Below are positions 24,165-36,499 of a stretch of DNA of 64,000 bases, one piece after another; positions within the stretch are counted from its first letter, which is position 1; every line of letters starts with the position of its first letter. The DNA is taken from contig OZ021723.1 of assembly GCA_963978545.1 (NCBI GenBank), positions 3,224,001 through 3,288,000 on the forward strand, in the 5' to 3' direction. The notes below the pieces were generated by a model that saw nothing but the letters and a program-made list of their open reading frames with translations, did no database searches and had not been told where the DNA came from. The translations under genes and the position numbers were made by a program. Origin of the DNA: Linyphia triangularis. Lineage: Eukaryota; Arthropoda; Arachnida; Araneae; Linyphiidae.

Positions 24165-24265
24165 TATATTGCATATGATTGTATGATGTACGATATATAT
24201 TAATTCAAGTAGAAGAATAATAAGCCACGAATCAATTTGTCTGTACACATTGTTATTTCTTTTTT
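24165..24265. repeat. Third unit of the 135-bp tandem repeat
   Basis: The phrase agtagaagaataataa and the end acattgttattt match the units at 21316 and 21450. This unit lies just right of the inserted transposon, as expected if the array was split by it. Confidence 0.5.
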
Positions 24266-24269
24266 CTTC

Positions 24270-26385
24270 ACTCGTCACAATTTCAACTAATAGACATGAT
24301 GAACCCTTAGTGAGTATAATAATTAAATGATAACAAACACTTTGCTTAAAAGATAATCCGAAATTTAAAAGTAAACAGAAAATTTGAATCACAGGAAAAG
24401 TACTGATGACTTCTTTCATGAAAACATTCGTATGGTAAGCATAAGTAAACTCATTAAAGTATACACTTTAAAAGCAGGCTGATTGAAATATTCCCCAAGT
24501 TATACATAACTATCAAGTAACATATATTTACTTGCAATATCATTGTTGAAATAATACCAATTCCTGTTAATTTTATTCTTACTTAAACATTTTATATTTA
24601 TTTAGTGGGAATTTGAGTGATTGGTAAGGGAAGGGGTGAGGGTGGTTGTAAGCAAAATGTCACTTCAAATAGCTCTTAACGCTTTAACAATAGCAATTCC
24701 ATAATAGAACCTTGAAACTGCTTTTGATGTCTTACGAAGTTCTTATCTTCGTAACGATCTCATAGAGAGCCGCGAAAGCCCAGTAGCAGTTCTAAAGATC
24801 ACAGAGAAACGTTTTACCTAATTGCTTGTTGACATAATGGCATTTTATGCATCAAAAGGGAAGTTTTCCGGATATCCGCCTGCATGTTGTGAATATTTTA
24901 GTAAGTTAACTTTTGGAAGGATTCTGAGAAGTTGGAATCTTCGGAAAACAACACCTCTACTACCTTTGTTCTCAGAAGCTATAATAAATACATATTTAAA
25001 AATGAATGTGACAAAAGCAAATGCTTGTACTCAGAAGACGTATTTAAAAGTCAATGCGACTAAAGTAGATACTTGTTGTATTTCAGTAAAAACTATATCA
25101 TAAAAATCATAAAGACCTTTAATAATCTTTAGAATTGTGTAACAACTAATCATTAAAACAAGCAAAAATATTCAAGCTGCCTATAAAATATTTTTTTTAA
25201 TAAATAATAACTTATATATATTTTTTAAGTCTGGAGACTCGAGGGGAGAAATATGTTACGACAGAGCGCTATTCTAAGTCTTCAAATGTAGGAAAATATA
25301 TAATTTAAAAACCTTACTTGTAGGATATTTTCCTAAAAACCTTTCCAACTCAGTCTGTAAAAGTGCTCATAATATTAATGAAATCCCTCTATCTTTATTC
25401 TTCCATAAATGCTTTTTCTGCTAGACTATTACCAATATATATTTACTTGAAGACATGTAAAAGAGGGAAGACACACACACACAAAACATATTATACTTAT
25501 AAAGTCAGCTCAATAGCAATATAAATATAAGCAATATAAAATCAGAATAATATAAGTTTGACTATTGTAATTAATTAAAATGGGGTCATGAACCTGTAGA
25601 ATCCTCTTATGAGAGACACATAGGAACATATGTGCTCATTTTATCTTATTTAAGTTTCCATTCCATTTTAATTATATTAGTTAAATTGAGATTATGTTAA
25701 CTCTTCCAGTTTATTTGCTGGAAATCACAACGAAGAAAGATTAGCTAGTTGGTTTTACAAGCAAAGAAGAAAACATAGACACATACCTAACCACGCAATT
25801 AGAAAACTACTACTACTACAACTTACATTAAAAAAAAAAAATGCTCTCTATAGAAAATTATACAGAGAAAGAATTGGTATTTAGACTGCAAAGCATGCAG
25901 ATTTTCAATTATTTGAAAAGTCAGAAATACATAATTTTTATAAAATCATCTAGCCTTCAGAAGAGCAGATGAATAAAAAAAAAAGACAAGGAATTCTTAA
26001 AACGCAAAAGAACCCGAAGAAGAGCAAAAACGACAATAATGACAAACTCGTTGAGAACATCGATTTAGAAAGAAAAATAATCTAAATTATTCTGTAAATG
26101 CATTTATTAATTTCTTTTACGTCGAAACGTATGAATTTGAAATAAAGAGTTGTATGTTCCGTTTATTGAAGAGTAAATATTTTAGTTTAATCGTATTTTT
26201 GGCTTTATCTTTTCTTGCTTCGATAAGTTTTCAAACTTTAAATTGAATTTTCCACAAAATGACTTCCGACTGACTTAAATACATTTTCAAATATTTCTTG
26301 GAGCTGTTTTTTAAGATTATTTTATTGGGAAATATATAAATGTGAAGTCTTTCCTTTTTGTGAGTAAAAAGCAAGTTTTCTTTCT
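24270..26385. other. No confident gene
   Basis: Mostly AT-rich. At 25711-25900 a plus-strand frame of about 65 codons rich in Lys, Arg and Leu follows a cttccag acceptor-like site. It has no donor, partner exon or domain. A short (CA)n run lies near 25475. Confidence 0.45.
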
Positions 26386-26414
26386 TTATTCATGTTTGGT
26401 CTTTTTTTGTAATC

Positions 26415-26602
26415 CGCCGACCAAACGGAATAGTGCTTAGCGTGCTAGCTTCTAGACCATGAGGTTGTGGGTTCGAGTTCCGTGTTAGGCATGGGTGTTT
26501 GTAAATGTACGTTCTCTTGTCTAATGACGAATGTTTCGACGCATTATAGCCCTAGTGTTGCTGACGGCGCCAGATAATCTGAAAACAACCAACCAACCAA
26601 CC
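26415..26602 (+). mobile_element. tRNA-derived SINE (family A), plus strand
   Basis: This is a full-length family copy, from ccgaccaaacgg through the B-box phrase gggttcgagttccg to the (aacc)n tail. Its flanks form a target duplication of about 25 bp beginning ttattcatg, at 26387-26414 and 26603-26627, with a 3-nt length difference. This is the longest TSD of the copies here and shows clearly that the (aacc) tail is the 3' end. Confidence 0.95.
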
Positions 26603-26629
26603 TTATTCATGGTCTTTTTTTGTAATCAT

Positions 26630-27470
26630 TATGTAGATTAGAAACATATTGAAGTGTTGTTTAGTTATATAAATTATTTATCTGAACATACAAAAAAAAA
26701 AAAAAAAAATGCTGATGCTTTCTCATTGGTGAGTTTCCCAATCAACTGACTTTACACATTTTTAAAAATTCATATTGATTAAGTAGTAATGATTAAATTT
26801 ACGTAAAATTTTATTTATGCCCCCGTCCCCTAGACACACATTGGACACTATTTCTTATTAAACATGTTTTGCTGATGAAACAATGTTTACTATACAAAAA
26901 CTGAAATTCTCTAAGAACTTTATGACAATTACTTTTAAGTATATTATAGTAAATAGAAACAAATCTAAATTCTTAAAAAAGTAAAAAAAAAAAAAAAAAA
27001 AAAAAACTTTTATCAAATTTAGAAATTGATTTATGTTCAAAATAATTGGTCCTACATCTTGATTTTTAATCAACAAGAACTTTTTACCACAGTTTAAAAA
27101 AGAAGCTTAAATGTAATAATATGACATTGTCCTTTAATAAACATATCTAAAAGGGAAAAAGCTGAATATTTATCATTTCATGACTATTTTTTTAACAACT
27201 AGTCACGACTTTTAGACGATTTTTTTTCCAAGGTAGACATTAAAATAATTCATATATTATCATAAACTTCATTAAAAATTACTCTATCCTGATTGGATAA
27301 AACATCTTATTAGACATCAAAACACACGTCGAGATAGCTCATTCGAGTTTCGACTGGTATTGGCTTTTTTTCAAAGGAAGCCAAATTGTGTTTTAGCTGT
27401 CTAACGCAAAAGTATAAAAAAAAATCATATTTTATTTAAACACAATAACAAGTAAATATTCCTAACAAAA
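26630..27470. other. AT-rich, downstream of the minus-strand exon
   Basis: Contains A runs at about 26691-26709 and 26983-27006. It should include intron sequence of the gene whose exon is at 27486-27767. No second exon could be identified. Confidence 0.5.
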
Positions 27471-27485
27471 CATTAAATAACTCAC

Positions 27486-27767
27486 CTCATCATCTGTATC
27501 GTAGTTGAACTGATCATCCTCATCCTCGTCAGAGAGGTCAAAACTGACCACTCTCGCTCTACGAGGCGGTGGTGGGGACACTAATCTGTCACTAAATGCC
27601 TTTCTGTACACCCCGGTATATCTAGCAGGTGCACTGTTCGGCAGAAGACAGCTGTCCAAACTGCTGCCCCTTCGCGTATAGGGGGTGGTGGTGGAGCCAT
27701 AAGAAGATTGCCGAAGTAGGTTGAGACGCTCACAACTGGCACGGTAACTCATCACACTTAACTTCAT
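27486..27767 (-). CDS. First coding exon of an unrecognised gene (94 codons)
   Basis: An open frame from ATG at 27767 ends exactly at a strong donor (GAG|GTGAGT, intron from 27485), leaving 94 complete codons in phase 0. Composition is clearly coding and GC-rich against very AT-rich flanks. The peptide starts MKLSVMSYRA. It has a basic, Ser-rich middle with RRGSS at residues 32-36, a proline run PPPP at 65-68, then RRARVVSFDLSDEDEDD at 69-85 and an acidic end to residue 94. RVVSF fits the RVxF pattern of protein phosphatase 1 docking sites, and SDEDEDD resembles a CK2 site. Both are pattern matches only. There is no signal peptide or membrane segment. The remaining exons lie at lower coordinates or outside the window. 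I do not recognise the protein. Confidence 0.75.
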
Positions 27768-27775
27768 AACTCAGC

Positions 27776-28240
27776 GGTGTGCTTGATGGGAAAATACTTG
27801 GTGAAGTATTCAGATTGTACCGGCTGTAGATCACTTGTGAAGGTGCCGAAGTATCCTTATTGTATAAATGATTGCGACAGGTGAAGTTGGTGATATACTC
27901 TAAGTGTATAGGTGATTTTTAGGATGTAGAGTTAAATCTGTTTCTAGTGAAGTACACTTTAAAGTTGCAGTATTCAAATTGCACAGGCGCTAGATCACTT
28001 CTGAAGGTGAGAAGTATCCTGATCGTGTAGTTTATTGGCCACTTCTGCTGTTGGTGAAGTATCTTTATTGTATAAACGATTGATCACTTGTGGTAAGGAA
28101 CTTGCATGTGTTTTTGAATGAGCATTTTCTGATGGGCAGAAACGTGCGTCTTTAAATGTATATTCGAGTGGTAGGCTGAAGAGTTAGATCTGTTTCTAGT
28201 GAAGTGAAATTTATCTTTATAAAGTTTATTTTTAATTTAG
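27776..28240. repeat. Local duplications just upstream of the minus-strand exon
   Basis: A segment with gaagtatt-cagattg...tagatcacttgtgaaggtg at about 27805-27870 recurs at 27966-28032. The phrase atctgtttctagtgaagt occurs at about 27937 and 28187, and gtgaagtatc...attgtataaacgattg recurs again. These partial copies lie in what would be the 5' UTR or first intron of the minus-strand gene. Confidence 0.6.
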
Positions 28241-28244
28241 TAGG

Positions 28245-29320
28245 TTCACTTGTCAACAAGCGTTATTAAAACAGTTACCTATCATATCATTTAGTTCAAA
28301 CATTAGAGAAAAGTTAGTTCAGCACTAAATGACAACTTTCCTGTTTACGTAATATTTTTTTACTAGTTACGTTTTCTAATCCGCAAAGAAAGTTGTCAAC
28401 AAGGAGGAAAATATGCTATTACACTCTTTTAATAAGATAATACTTATAGAATAAAATATTACTTTGTGAAGAATCCAAACTAAATCGAATACGGTCAATT
28501 GTAAAAATGTTGATTCTTTGCTAGAGGAATAAGTATATTTTTACGTAGTTACTTTTGGTTAAGGTGGTTATAATTACAATGTGAAGAAGTCTATATTGAC
28601 TTAAACTGACATACTTTAGAAATACTTCGACAACAAATATATGTAAAATTCATGTGGTACAATTTCTTAACAAACTAATCTAAGACACCTTGTAAAATAA
28701 ATTATATTTCATCACTAAATGCGTTTGTTATATTAGGAACATACAAACAATATGTTGCTGCTGAAAAAAATGACGGTTGTACGTGTTGCGATACTCTTTC
28801 AATGCGATACAATTAATCCCAGCAGGATACTTTAATCTTATGCAGATGATAAGATACCTCACATATCATATAAGTTAAAACAGATGTAATTGAGAAGGTA
28901 AAGTGCGGAGATAGATGGCAATCGACCGATTGGAAACCCGCAATTCCACTCCAACGTTTCCTCTAATTGGTGAGTTTGATGATTATGGCCCAATGAAATT
29001 AATCAAATGATCTACTTCAACAAGCGACTACTAGATGCATACCTAACAAATTACTACGAGGCATTTCTCTAACTATTTCAATGCAATGTAAATGACTTTG
29101 GGTCAAGTTTAGAGAAGTTGCCTATGCATGTGCTTTTATTATTCACTTGCAAATTGGTGATTTGGAAAGTGGGTTTAAATATTGGATAAGTTATATATTA
29201 AAAGTACATAAATCTATATTAAAAAGTGAAACGTTAATTATTTACTGGTAATATATTACAAATTAGTGAATTTGCTTTTAAACGTATGTTTTACTGATTT
29301 TAATGTGTGAGCGCTATTTT
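28245..29320. other. Non-coding, upstream of the minus-strand exon
   Basis: No exon or repeat boundary was recognised. If the promoter near 30.2 kb serves the exon at 27486-27767, this is intron or 5' UTR. Confidence 0.4.
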
Positions 29321-29328
29321 AAAATTAC

Positions 29329-29440
29329 ATTCTTTATTATATTGTTACTTTTGAAATATATTCTTTATTATATTGTTATTTTTGAAATATATTCTTTATT
29401 ATATTGTTACTTTTGAAATATATTCTTTATTATGTTATAA
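29329..29440. repeat. 31-bp tandem repeat, about 3.6 copies
   Basis: Units begin attctttattatattgtta and end ttttgaaatat. The copies differ by single bases, and the last breaks off at tatgttataac. Confidence 0.9.
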
Positions 29441-30214
29441 CTTTTACACTACGTATTTCTATATTTAAAATTATATAAGGAAGTATAAAGATTTCGTCTC
29501 ATTCTAGTTGTACTTTACAATGAATTAAACAAAATATATATATTTTAACTCTTGTTTTTGATGTATATTGTGAAAAGTGTTGCATAAAACGTTTGTTTTA
29601 ATAATAAATTTCATAAATCTTATTAATTCACATCATAAAAGTCTAAAATTAAATTTAAAAACTTTGCAATTAATTTAAAACTTCATAAGAAGCAAAAAAA
29701 TAGTTAATTTAACTGAAGACAAGAAATCTGTATTTTATGCCTATTTCAATATCGAATCGCTCATAACTTTGTAGAAATACACTTTTCAGAAAGATGATTA
29801 ACTTTAACTTTCAAAACACAATGAAACTTTTATAGTTTTTTTTTTTACTAAAATCTAAAATTTATAAATTTTCTACATTAAATACAGCTCTAATACACAT
29901 ACAAGTTTGCTATTTTATCTTAAACACCCAATCAACTGAGAAGTTCTTGATCTGGTGTTAGATGCTAAATAAACTTTACTTCATAAAATCAAATAAAACT
30001 CGATCAATAGTTCACAAAACAAGCTAAACACGATTACCAAAACTCACTCAAAACAATCCTTTCCACAGTTGAAAAAGTTTACGAAGTATTCCAATTGGAG
30101 CACAATCCATTTTCCAGACACTTTCTCACACGAATCCAATAATTTCACAATTCCAATCCCAAAACTAATCATAATCTTCAATCACCTACTCTCAAGAAAC
30201 AAATATTCCAAGTC

Positions 30215-30310
30215 TTTATGACGTTAATTGCCTGAAATGTCAATTTCTGGCAAAGATCTGACCGCCGGAAGTTTGCCGATTGGAGGAGCGTGCTTGCGTA
30301 ACAGCAGCGG
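30215..30310 (-). promoter_or_regulatory. Candidate GC-rich promoter for the minus-strand gene
   Basis: A CpG-containing, GC-rich patch stands out from AT-rich DNA. It contains a CRE-like tgacgtta (30219-30226), an ETS-like ccggaagt (30265-30272) and attgg (reverse CCAAT, 30279-30283), close together. No TATA box is seen. It lies about 2.5 kb upstream of the minus-strand first coding exon, the distance of a first intron. A G run follows at 30361-30370. Direction and target are inferred. Confidence 0.35.
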
Positions 30311-31540
30311 ACAGAGAAGTGCTAACTTCCTTCAGCAAGAGATCCCGATTCGCAGACGCTGGGGGGGGGGGTGTCAGAGGGAGGGGGAAGAGAAGTATGA
30401 AAAGCCGTATCGACCCAGGAATGCGAATAGGAAGCTATTGCCTACCTGCTTTACTCATAAAGTTTTGCAACGGTGTAGAGTTTTCATTTAGGTTTCTTAA
30501 TCGTTTCAGGGCAAATGTTTTTGATTGATCAGAAATTCAAATCCTAATATTTTTTTCAATATCAGTTCAGTAAGAAAAAGGCTAAAAATATCTGAAAAAT
30601 GTATGAACACTGAATTTGTTTCAAAACCAGTTACTTTCAATGTACAGTCTGCAAGCTGGCTGGATATTTTTGCCTTCTTTGAAAGAATTGGTAATCGCTT
30701 TTGGATTGATCAAAAATTTCAAACGTAGTAGACAAGGTTTGTTTTCATTCTCCAATCAGTAAGAAATATATATTATCACATGAAACTTGTATTAGCAATA
30801 CATGTGTTGTCATAACCTGTTATATCTGATGTACATGCTTCAGGCTGTCTGGGTGTTTTCGCGTCCTTTGTAAAATTCTCCATTGATCAAAAATTTAAAA
30901 CGTAAAAAACAGGTTATTTTTTGGATTTCCATTCATTAAGAAAAATATATAACCATATGAAACATGTATTATCATTGCATGTGTTGTTATAACCTGTTAC
31001 ATTCGATGATAGGTTTTATGCGATATGTATGTTTCTGCACTCTTTATAGAATTCTTAATCACCTTTCGAATGAACAAAAATTTAAATTGTAACAAGCAGG
31101 GTTTTTTTTTAAAAATCTCCATTCATTCAGTAAGAAAAATATATAATAATATGAAAGACGTATTAACATTGCATGTGTTATCATAGTTGTCATAACCTGT
31201 TGCATCCGATGCACAGGTTATGACACACAGGTTATTATGATGCACAGGTTATGCTGTCTGTTTGTTTTTGCATTCTTTGTAGAATTCTTTATCGATTTTC
31301 AATTGATCAACAATTTTAAACGTAAAAAGCAGGGTATGTTTTCAATCTTCATTTAGTTAGAAAAATATATTACCATACGAAACATGCATTAGCATTGCAT
31401 GGGTTGTCACAGCCTGTTACAACCGATTTGCTGTGTGTTTTTACCTCTTTTGTAATTGTCTCAGGTGATACATATTTGTTGATTAATCAAAATTTTAAAT
31501 CCTAATAAGAAGGGATTTGATTAAATGCTGTTTAGTAAAA

Positions 31541-31752
<212 letters not shown>

Positions 31753-31997
31753 CATTTGAAACATGTACTAGCACTGAATTAGTTGTTCTAACTGGTTATT
31801 TTCGATGTACAAGTTCTGTACTGTTTTCACCTTCTTAGGATTTATAATCATATCAATACAAAAATGTTTCCGGTTGATAAAAAATGTAAATAATTGGTTT
31901 GAGTACAATATATAAACTTCGTATGGAAAGGGTAAATTTTATGTAAAAGCCGGAATAAAGTATCAGTTTTATAATTGTTGTCTTCCTTGTTTGTATG

Positions 31998-32175
31998 GAA
32001 CGGTATAGTGGTTAGCGTTCTAGCTTCTAGACCGCGAGGTTGCGGGTTCGAGTCCCGAGTTTGGCATGGGTGTTTGTAAATGTATGTTGGCTTGTCTAAT
32101 GACGAATGTTTCGGCGCATTATAGCCCTCGTGTAGCTGACGGCGCCAGATAATCTGAAAACAACCAACCAAACAA
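31998..32175 (+). mobile_element. tRNA-derived SINE (family A), 5'-trimmed
   Basis: The copy lacks the first dozen bases of the family (starts gaacggtatagtgg) but keeps the A-box region, B-box gggttcgagtcccg and the aaccaaccaa tail. A perfect 13-bp target duplication, ccttgtttgtatg, at 31985-31997 and 32176-32188 shows it inserted into one monomer of the 180-bp satellite. Confidence 0.94.
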
Positions 32176-32309
32176 CCTTGTTTGTATGATTTTGTAATTT
32201 CCTTTGCAGGTTTCTCATTCTATTCATAATAAATGTTTAAGATTGAATAAAATTTTAAAACTTAAACTTAATATGCATTGTTCTTTTTGAACTATTTTCA
32301 CTTTTTATG

Positions 32310-34250
32310 AAATACATTTATATATTTATCTGAAGAATGTGTTAGCTCTGTATTTAGGTAGAAATGTATTACTTTTATCTACTAAATGCGATTAATCATG
32401 TTTATTGCTTTGAGTATTAGTTGATGAATTTAATCATTATTATAATATAAAATATATTTTTAACTTGTCAAAATATCCAGCTACAAATAACTTTTTTTTC
32501 ACTGATTTTAATACAACCCTCTCTTTGGTATCCAGGGAATAATTTTCATATAACCACATATTCAAAAAATATTGTGTTAATATTAAAAAAATTGATTAAA
32601 TTTGATTGGGTTAAATTTGTTTTAATACGACTGGACTAAAAGTCATTTTTATTTTTGTAAGAAGTTAAAATGGTGGTTAATAGTTATTAAAAGTTATTAG
32701 GAGATATTTAAATGTATCATGTTATTTGGCCCTTATTTTGTAGTCAGTCCAAAATATTTATCTATGTATTCATAAAACGAAAAAGTAACAAGCAATGAAC
32801 ATTATTGTTATTTACAATATATTATACTCTATCTAAATAATTTAGAAAGACAAAAGTTGAAAATTTTCAAGACTGAAAATCGTAATATGTATTTAGTGCA
32901 GATATTATTTCTTTTTAAGATTATTTGAAAATGATAATAATAAATTGTAGCATTTAACTTTATGTTGCTTTCTAATTGCAGTTGGATACTCTTATTACAT
33001 ACAATATTCTATTAACATGGTTATTTTTTTTTTCATTAAACATGGGGGTAAAGAAATTGGTCATACGCATAACGACTACGTATAGGAATACCGTAATCTT
33101 AATAAATAAAAGTTAAAAATAAAAAATGTTGCAGATTTTCCCCTATTATAAAAGATTTAAAGATGAAAGTTCTCAAAAAAATTGGAACTTAAAATCATGA
33201 AGCTTATTTCACACTTATCAAAAGTTTCTCTAGTTGAGCTTATTAAGTTATCGGTCACCCTTACTAGAACAAATTACAAGGAAGGTTACTCGTATAAGGT
33301 TTTAAATATCAAAGTCAGGTATTTATAATGAGGCTAAGAAATGTTATACGTAATAAAATATATTATAATGATGGCAGTGTTTGAGATTTCTACTTTATTA
33401 AAATGATTTTAATTAAGGAAATTTTGTATTATTATCCAAATGAGTAGTAAAGTGTTAAGCACTAATATATATTAATTTTACTTCCTTTAAAAAAATTAAA
33501 TCAAATATATATTTTACGAATATTTTTAATTGATTGAAATTTAAATTAATAATTTAAACATGACGTGATGTTGCACAAATAGCGTTCTTGTTTGGCAGAC
33601 ATAATTTAGCATTGGGAATTTGTTTCCAAAAATGTATGTTACGAAACTAGTGGACCCTCATAAAGGCTCTATAAATTGAAAAATCTCTTTCCACTCAAAT
33701 TTTCTATTCTATCTATATTAAAAAAAAAGTTATGAATGAAATTTTGTGTCTCGAGTATCTCAATTTCTGGTGCAAGGAGAACCGTGAAATTTGAAACATA
33801 AGTAGTTTCTGCACTCATTTAGTTTCAAAAGAAAAAATTTTGTTGAATTGTTAATTAATTTTTTTTTTTTTTAAATTAAATTTTAAAATTTGGCCTTAAT
33901 GGTAATCCAATTGGACAAAATTTTCCCCCTACTCTTCTCTCTCAATAACTACTCGAAATATTTACTTTTTAAATTGAAAAAAGTGTGGTTCAAATCTTTG
34001 AAATGTCTTCTAGGCGATGGAATTAAAAATTTCGTTAAATGATAAAAAAATCAATTAGATACATACTGTTTTAGATAGCACTACCCCCCATTTTTTCTGC
34101 CACCTTTCTCCTTCAAAACGGGGAATACCCGTTTTTTGGCCGTTGCGTGTGTGAGGGTGGGGGAATTATGACGTCATCGACCATGCATAAATCCAAGTAC
34201 GATTTATTAAGCTCATTAATATTTTAAATTGACTTTCTGTTAAAAAACTG
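32310..34250. other. AT-rich non-coding stretch
   Basis: No exon, element end or strong repeat was recognised. A slightly GC-richer patch at 34080-34200 has no partner. Confidence 0.5.
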
Positions 34251-34438
34251 ATTGTCGGCATTTACTTGGTTGATTTTTTTATTAGTTTTTTTAACTACAC
34301 ATTTCAAAAATTTGCGTAATATAAAATTATTGTTTATGTCCTTGGGTACTTTTGTATTTCTTAATTGGCAACGTTCGTTATTTTGAAATTGGCCATCAAG
34401 TTCATGGCGGTAGATGCTGTATGCATCATATTAGTATA

Positions 34439-34964
34439 CAGGTGTGTAGTGGGGCGGGAACGCTTGGGAACGGCGATCCTTTACCTTTTTAGTAGGAGGA
34501 ACGGCTTTTCCACACATAAAAATTGATTTTTTTAAAAAAATTTTTTTACATTTTTCTTTTCGGGAAACTGAACGCAAAACTATGCTTTCGTTTTCTATCC
34601 ACAATTTCAGAGCTGAGCAGGCAAGTTCAAGTATTTGCAAAACACTTGAAAGAGGCGCGGCCACCCGCACATGGCCATTCCATCAACAATCCGACACATG
34701 CAATACTATGATTCATCCAATGGCAATTATCTTCTTCGACGAATGATCTGTAATTGTGGATGAATTCCAGAAGTGAAATTTATATGATTCGTCATGAATA
34801 CGGACTAAAACTCACGTAAACAAGTTCACGCAAACTATCTCCATTTTTAAAAAACAAAATTGTGGTCTATCACACAACAGTTCTTTGCTCCCTTTCCTTG
34901 AAGGTTTCTGCTCCTCTAATTTTAATGGGAACGCTAACCGATTTATCAACAAAAGTGATATAAC

Positions 34965-35009
<45 letters not shown>

Positions 35010-35064
35010 TTCACTTTATGTGACATAGCGTTCCCACACCTTTTTATTTTACACTACACCACTG
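34439..35064. mobile_element. hAT-like non-autonomous element
   Basis: The ends CAGGTGTGTAGTG and (reversed) CAGTGGTGTAGTG are similar, and both arms reach a gggaacgc phrase. An 8-bp flank duplicates with one mismatch (ttagtata 34431-34438, ttggtata 35065-35072). An 8-bp TSD with CAG-start TIRs is characteristic of hAT elements. The interior has a (TA)n run at 34968-35007 and a short plus-strand frame (34523-34711), but no recognisable transposase. Confidence 0.68.
34968..35007. repeat. (TA)n microsatellite
   Basis: About 20 TA units within the hAT-like element. Confidence 0.95.
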
Positions 35065-35079
35065 TTGGTATAGCGAGCT

Positions 35080-36480
35080 GTTTTAATTTTTGGGAAGAAA
35101 AGAATGTTCTGGAATTTCGTTCTTCGAAAACATAGATTATTTAATTGACAACGGTTATGGTGTGTAAGTTATTTATGAATTTTTATTATTCAAGAGCACA
35201 AATCTTTTTCACATGCATCATTCTTATAAGTGCTAATGTTTTTCGATAAATTTCGATTTTGTATTTTTTAATTTGTATTTAGCGTTATATATCTCTTTCT
35301 ATATTTGTTTCTAATGTAAGCTATTGTTTTGGGGTAAATATTGTTGGTTTGTGTTTTTAATAATTTATTAGTTGTTCCTGTTTTTTTAAGTAAGTCGTTA
35401 TGCAAGTGAATGCGGCATAATGTTATATATATATTGTTCTATATTTGTTTCTAACGTAAGCTATTGTTTTGTAGTAAAATATTGTTGGTTTGTGTTTTTA
35501 ATAATATTTTGAATGTAATTTTTTTTTAAAACTCTTGAGAGGATATCTTATACCATGTTCTGTTTTTGCATTTTTATATTACTACATTTACTTGGTTGAT
35601 TTTTTAATTAGTTTTTTAACAACACATTTCAAAAATTTGCATAATCTAAAATTTTAATTGGTTTGTTCCGGAATTTCGCTCTTGACAACGGTTTTGGTTT
35701 AATCGGCATTTAGCGTTATATATCTTGTTCTATATTTGTTTTTAACGTAAGCTATTGTTTTGGGGTAAAATATTGCTGGTTTGTGTTTACATCTTTTTCT
35801 ATTGTTTAATTGTTATACGTGCAAAATTGGCCTATGTGAAGGGGTGTTTGTGTAAATTATATTGTTAATTATGATTTCTTTTTATTCCAGAATTTCGTTT
35901 CTTTTTCACATGCGTCATTCTTATAATTGCTAATGTTTTTCGATAAATTTCGATTTTGTATATTTTTAATTGGTGTTTAGTGTTATATATCTTGTTCTAT
36001 ATTTGTTTTTAACGTAAGCTATTGTTTTGGCGCAAAATATTGTTGGTTTGTGTTTTTAATAATATATTAGTTATTTCTGTTTTTTTAAGTAAGTCGAATA
36101 CCAATATTTCTTTGGCGTTTAATGTATGACTTTGTTTTTTGTGTAAATTCTATTGTTAATTATGCAATTTTTTAAAAAAACAATGGTTTTTGTGTGATTG
36201 TTAATTATGAATTTTATGACTGGTTTTTGTGTGATTGTTAACTACGGATTTTATGACTGGTTTTTGTGTAAATTCTATTGTTAATTACGATTTATTTTTA
36301 TTCAAGTGTGACAATCTTTTTCTATTGTTTAAATGTGCAACATGAGCAAGCTACAACATCAAAAAACTTTTTTTTTTTACGTGGCGAGCTAGAGAGAAAA
36401 TCTGCTTGTGTGAACCAATATTTCTTTGGCGTTTCTTTTATGGTTTTTGTTTGAACAATAATTGTTCTTGTTTTATTTAA
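35080..36480. repeat. Mosaic of local dispersed duplications
   Basis: A block of about 75 bp (gttatatatcttgttctata ... gtaagctattgttttgg ... ttggtttgtgttt) occurs four times, at about 35285, 35423, 35714 and 35982, with irregular spacing. A second block (ttcttataagtgctaatgtt) occurs at 35220 and 35918. A third (acttggttgattttttaatt) occurs at 34263 and 35590, on either side of the hAT-like element. Copies are 85-95 percent alike by eye. No protein-coding signal is evident. Confidence 0.75.
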
Positions 36481-36499
36481 CGGTTGCGATTCTTATATA

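Noticed and set aside
25711..25905. Lys/Arg-rich frame after cttccag
   Set aside because: No donor, partner exon or domain; a long A run and repeated cta codons suggest low complexity.
34523..34711. Plus-strand frame after an aatttcag acceptor, ending NNPTHAIL
   Set aside because: It lies wholly inside the hAT-like element with its own 8-bp TSD and has no partner exon.
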